Assembly (NCBI RefSeq): GCF_947500605.1
Contig: NZ_CANMSJ010000005.1
Span: 1-64,000 of the forward strand
Source of the DNA: an uncultured Lacinutrix sp.
Lineage (GTDB): Bacteria > Bacteroidota > Bacteroidia > Flavobacteriales > Flavobacteriaceae
Direction of reading: 5' to 3'
Length of the DNA: 64,000 bases
This document shows, one piece after another, positions 61,990 to 64,000 of this stretch (positions are counted from its first letter, which is position 1; each line of letters begins with the position of its first letter). The position numbers were made by a program, and so were the translations under genes. The notes beneath the pieces are model-generated. The model saw only the letters and a program-made list of their open reading frames with translations. It was not told the DNA's origin and ran no database searches.

Positions 61990-62964
61990 TTATTTCAAAG
62001 CCTCGTTAATAGCGCTCTCAAATAATTCAGACATTATAATTCCTGCCTTTGCTGCTTGTTGTGGTAAAATGCTTTCGTTAGTTAAACCTGGTATAGTATT
62101 TATTTCTAATAAATGCGGTTCTCCGTCTTTAAAAATAAATTCACTTCTCGAGAAACCTTTCATTTTTAAGATGTTATACACTTTTTTAGCAAGGGTGTTT
62201 ACTTTGTCTTCTTGAGTTTTAGATAATCTTGCAGGTGTGATTTCTTGAGATTTCCCAAGGTATTTGGCTTCATAATCAAAAAAATCGTTCTCACTTACAA
62301 TTTCTGTTATTGGTAATACTGTAGTTTCACCTTTATAAGTAATTACACCAACAGAAACTTCTATGCCATCAAGAAAAGATTCTATTATAATTTCGTCGTC
62401 TTCTTTAAAAGAGTTGTCTATTGCTGCTTGTAGTGCTTCTTTTTTATGAACTTTCGAAATACCAAAACTACTACCAGCCTTATTAGCTTTTACAAAACAA
62501 GGCAATCCTACTTTAGCAATAATCTCATCTTCATTTACGGTATCTCCTAAATTAAGATAATAACTTTCGGCAGTTAAAATACCATAAGGTTTTAGCACAC
62601 TTAAGCAATCACGCTTATTAAATGTTAAAGCGGCTTGATAGGCATTACAACTTGTTTGTGGCATGCCAATAAGCTCGAAGTAAGCCTGCATAAAGCCATC
62701 TTCTCCGGGAGAACCGTGAATAGCATTAAAAACACAGTCGAAAGTAATTTTTGTTTCGTTAACTAAAACGGAAAAATCGTTTTTATCAACAGGAAATTCC
62801 GTATCAAAAGCGTCTACATATACCCATTTGTTTTCAAATATGTGTATGCGGTATGCGTTATACTTATTTTTGTCTAAATTATTATAAACAACGTTACCGC
62901 TTTTTAGAGAAATTTGGTATTCGCTAGAATAACCACCCATTATTATGGCAATATTTTTTTTCAT
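61990..62964 (-). CDS. ddl: D-alanine--D-alanine ligase
   Basis: Ddl makes the D-Ala-D-Ala dipeptide for peptidoglycan. The 324-residue ATP-grasp enzyme has IIMGGYSSEYQISLKSG at the start, NAIHGSPGEDGFMQAYFEL, PCFVKANKAGSSFGISKVHK, and the metal-binding end HLLEINTIPGLTNESILPQQ. It is followed by coaD, and the divergent PASTA protein upstream also fits cell-wall work. A GCTTTCGCGGAA element lies just upstream of its start. Confidence 0.96.
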   Translation of the reverse strand: MKKNIAIIMGGYSSEYQISLKSGNVVYNNLDKNKYNAYRIHIFENKWVYVDAFDTEFPVDKNDFSVLVNETKITFDCVFNAIHGSPGEDGFMQAYFELIGMPQTSCNAYQAALTFNKRDCLSVLKPYGILTAESYYLNLGDTVNEDEIIAKVGLPCFVKANKAGSSFGISKVHKKEALQAAIDNSFKEDDEIIIESFLDGIEVSVGVITYKGETTVLPITEIVSENDFFDYEAKYLGKSQEITPARLSKTQEDKVNTLAKKVYNILKMKGFSRSEFIFKDGEPHLLEINTIPGLTNESILPQQAAKAGIIMSELFESAINEALK

Positions 62965-62970
62965 CTTTAA

Positions 62971-62985
62971 TTTCCGCGAAAGCGG
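62971..62985 (-). repeat. GCTTTCGCGGAA element in the ddl leader
   Basis: Read on the minus strand, CCGCTTTCGCGGAAA ends six bases before the ddl ATG. It is a near-perfect palindrome (CCGC...GCGG). Similar elements lie at 15122-15137, 9527-9541 and 7290-7304. Confidence 0.5.
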
Positions 62986-63103
62986 TAGTCTTAAAACCGT
63001 TAAATTTCGTATAAATTATAAGAAGCAAACCATAAGCTTCAAATTTATTTATAAAGCTAAAATATCATTTATTTTATAGCAAACGAAAACCTTTTTGTTT
63101 TTA

Positions 63104-63111
63104 TATATTTG
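63104..63111 (+). promoter_or_regulatory. Putative -7 box (TATATTTG) of the PASTA gene
   Basis: TATATTTG lies 63 bases upstream of the start codon. A TTTG occurs upstream but only six bases away, which is too close for a -33 box. Confidence 0.4.
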
Positions 63112-63174
63112 CATACCTTTTTAGTTGTGAAAATAACGATAAGGCTTTTAATCTTTTTTAATTAAAATTAACCA

Positions 63175-63732
63175 ATGAGTATTATTAAATTTCTAACAAG
63201 TAAAACGTTTTTTAAGCAGCTTGCCTTAGCTTTAATTGCACTATTAGTTTTATGCTTTATTATTATTAAGTGGTTAAATATTACCACTAATCATGGTAAC
63301 TTTGAAGTTGTTCCAAATTTAACAGGAAAGTCTATAGATGTTGCTAAAATAGAATTAGACGAAAATAATCTAGTTATGGAAATTCAGGATTCTGCTAATT
63401 TTAATCCAGACTATCCTAGATACTCTGTAATAGAGCAAGAGCCTCCAGCAGGAGAAAATGTAAAAGAAAATAGAAAAATATACCTAACACTTAATCCTTC
63501 AGGATATAGAAAAATACCTGTACCAAATATTCTTAATCGTACTTTTCGTCAAGCAAGACCTACTTTAGAGGCTTTAAATTTTGAAATAGGTAAGAAAACA
63601 TATGTAGATAATATAGGTAAAGACGAAGTGTTAAACTTACGTTTTGAAGGCAAGGTTTTAAAACCTGGGACTTTACTACCAAAACACTCTAAAATAGATG
63701 TTGTTTTAGGAAATGGTAACCGTCCTAACTAA
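63175..63732 (+). CDS. PASTA domain membrane protein
   Basis: The 185-residue protein has one N-terminal membrane helix (QLALALIALLVLCFIIIKWL). Two to three periplasmic PASTA repeats follow: FEVVPNLTGKSIDVAKIELD, YSVIEQEPPAGENVKENRKI, and KIPVPNILNRTFRQARPTLE with the final LPKHSKIDVVLGNG. PASTA domains bind peptidoglycan fragments in other bacteria. There is no kinase or transpeptidase part. It lies seven bases before the pseudouridine synthase gene and divergent from ddl. Confidence 0.9.
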   Translation: MSIIKFLTSKTFFKQLALALIALLVLCFIIIKWLNITTNHGNFEVVPNLTGKSIDVAKIELDENNLVMEIQDSANFNPDYPRYSVIEQEPPAGENVKENRKIYLTLNPSGYRKIPVPNILNRTFRQARPTLEALNFEIGKKTYVDNIGKDEVLNLRFEGKVLKPGTLLPKHSKIDVVLGNGNRPN

Positions 63733-63739
63733 ATTTTAA

Positions 63740-64000
63740 ATGGATAAATATACACCACAATTACCAGAGCAAAACGAAGCTGGAGAAACAGTTTACGAGC
63801 ACCACGCATTTATTGCAGATAAAGGGCAATCTCCTTTACGTATAGATAAATGGCTTATGAATAAAGTCGAAAATGCAACTAGAAGTAAAATTCAAGCTGC
63901 AGCTAAAGACGGTCATATATATGTAAACGACATCGCAGTTAAATCGAACTATAAGGTTAAGCCAGAAGATAAAATAAGAGTACTATTATCGCATCCACCT
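63740..64000 (+). CDS. RluD-type 23S rRNA pseudouridine synthase, N-terminal part
   Basis: The gene runs off the window; 87 codons are visible. The start MDKYTPQLPEQNEAGETVYE is followed by an S4 RNA-binding domain, LRIDKWLMNKVENATRSKIQ, AAAKDGHIYVNDIAVKSNYK and KVKPEDKIRVLLSHP. This order is typical of RluA/RluD-family synthases, which modify 23S rRNA. The catalytic Asp motif lies beyond the end. It follows the PASTA gene closely and is probably co-transcribed. Confidence 0.85.
   Translation, partial: MDKYTPQLPEQNEAGETVYEHHAFIADKGQSPLRIDKWLMNKVENATRSKIQAAAKDGHIYVNDIAVKSNYKVKPEDKIRVLLSHPP

Overview
The window looks like a chromosomal segment of a marine-type Flavobacteriaceae bacterium (Bacteroidota). 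Signs for this are the AT-rich DNA, type IX secretion (T9SS) sorting domains, Bacteroidota promoters (TTTG, about 17-19 bases, TAnnTTTG), few Shine-Dalgarno sequences, the DUF4295/bL38 gene after rpmG, a PafA-like phosphatase and CtlX. I cannot name the genus. There are about 60 real genes. I see no rRNA, tRNA, CRISPR array, prophage or transposase.

Layout. Positions 1-770 hold a tandem palindromic repeat array. Then come pyc with an unknown protein (777-5304), two small leader-peptide/terminator modules before a YitT transporter (5452-6655), an orphan Imm53 gene bracketed by direct repeats (6666-7317), htpG and fabH. Positions 10571-12543 are a 2 kb non-coding array of tandem repeats and terminator-like hairpins. 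Next are an outer-membrane receptor, a CoA-binding protein, a sodium symporter, recR, a glycosyltransferase, an E2 acyltransferase and small accessory genes (12544-23555). Positions 23644-31411 hold an exonuclease, FAH-Hpt-cinA, rpmB-rpmG-bL38, ftsY, a serine hydrolase and rimO. Positions 31435-43387 hold a redox protein, ctlX, a TPR-kinase, argS, SprT, a GDP-mannose pyrophosphorylase, DUF389 and an Mla-type transporter. Positions 43587-52496 hold pafA, a phospholipid cluster (SdpI, ACBP, psd, cdsA, LUD), ftsH-rsfS, birA and pyrE. The rest holds a NUDIX enzyme, a Cys-repeat T9SS protein, an M14 peptidase, SulP, a hybrid sensor kinase, coaD-ddl, a PASTA protein and the start of an RluD-type synthase.

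Most genes are housekeeping. Some functional links are visible: BirA would biotinylate Lys1116 of PYC; CdsA and Psd act in one phospholipid pathway next to an acyl-CoA-binding protein; RsfS, L28, L33, bL38, RimO and FtsY all serve the ribosome or protein targeting. The most unusual signal is the pair of short open frames at 5491-5553 and 5628-5723. Both encode a peptide ending with the pattern C-x-x-[AS]-[WY]-M-S-N-x-x-S, and both are followed closely by an intrinsic terminator upstream of yitT. This looks like a tandem attenuator or an undescribed micropeptide family.
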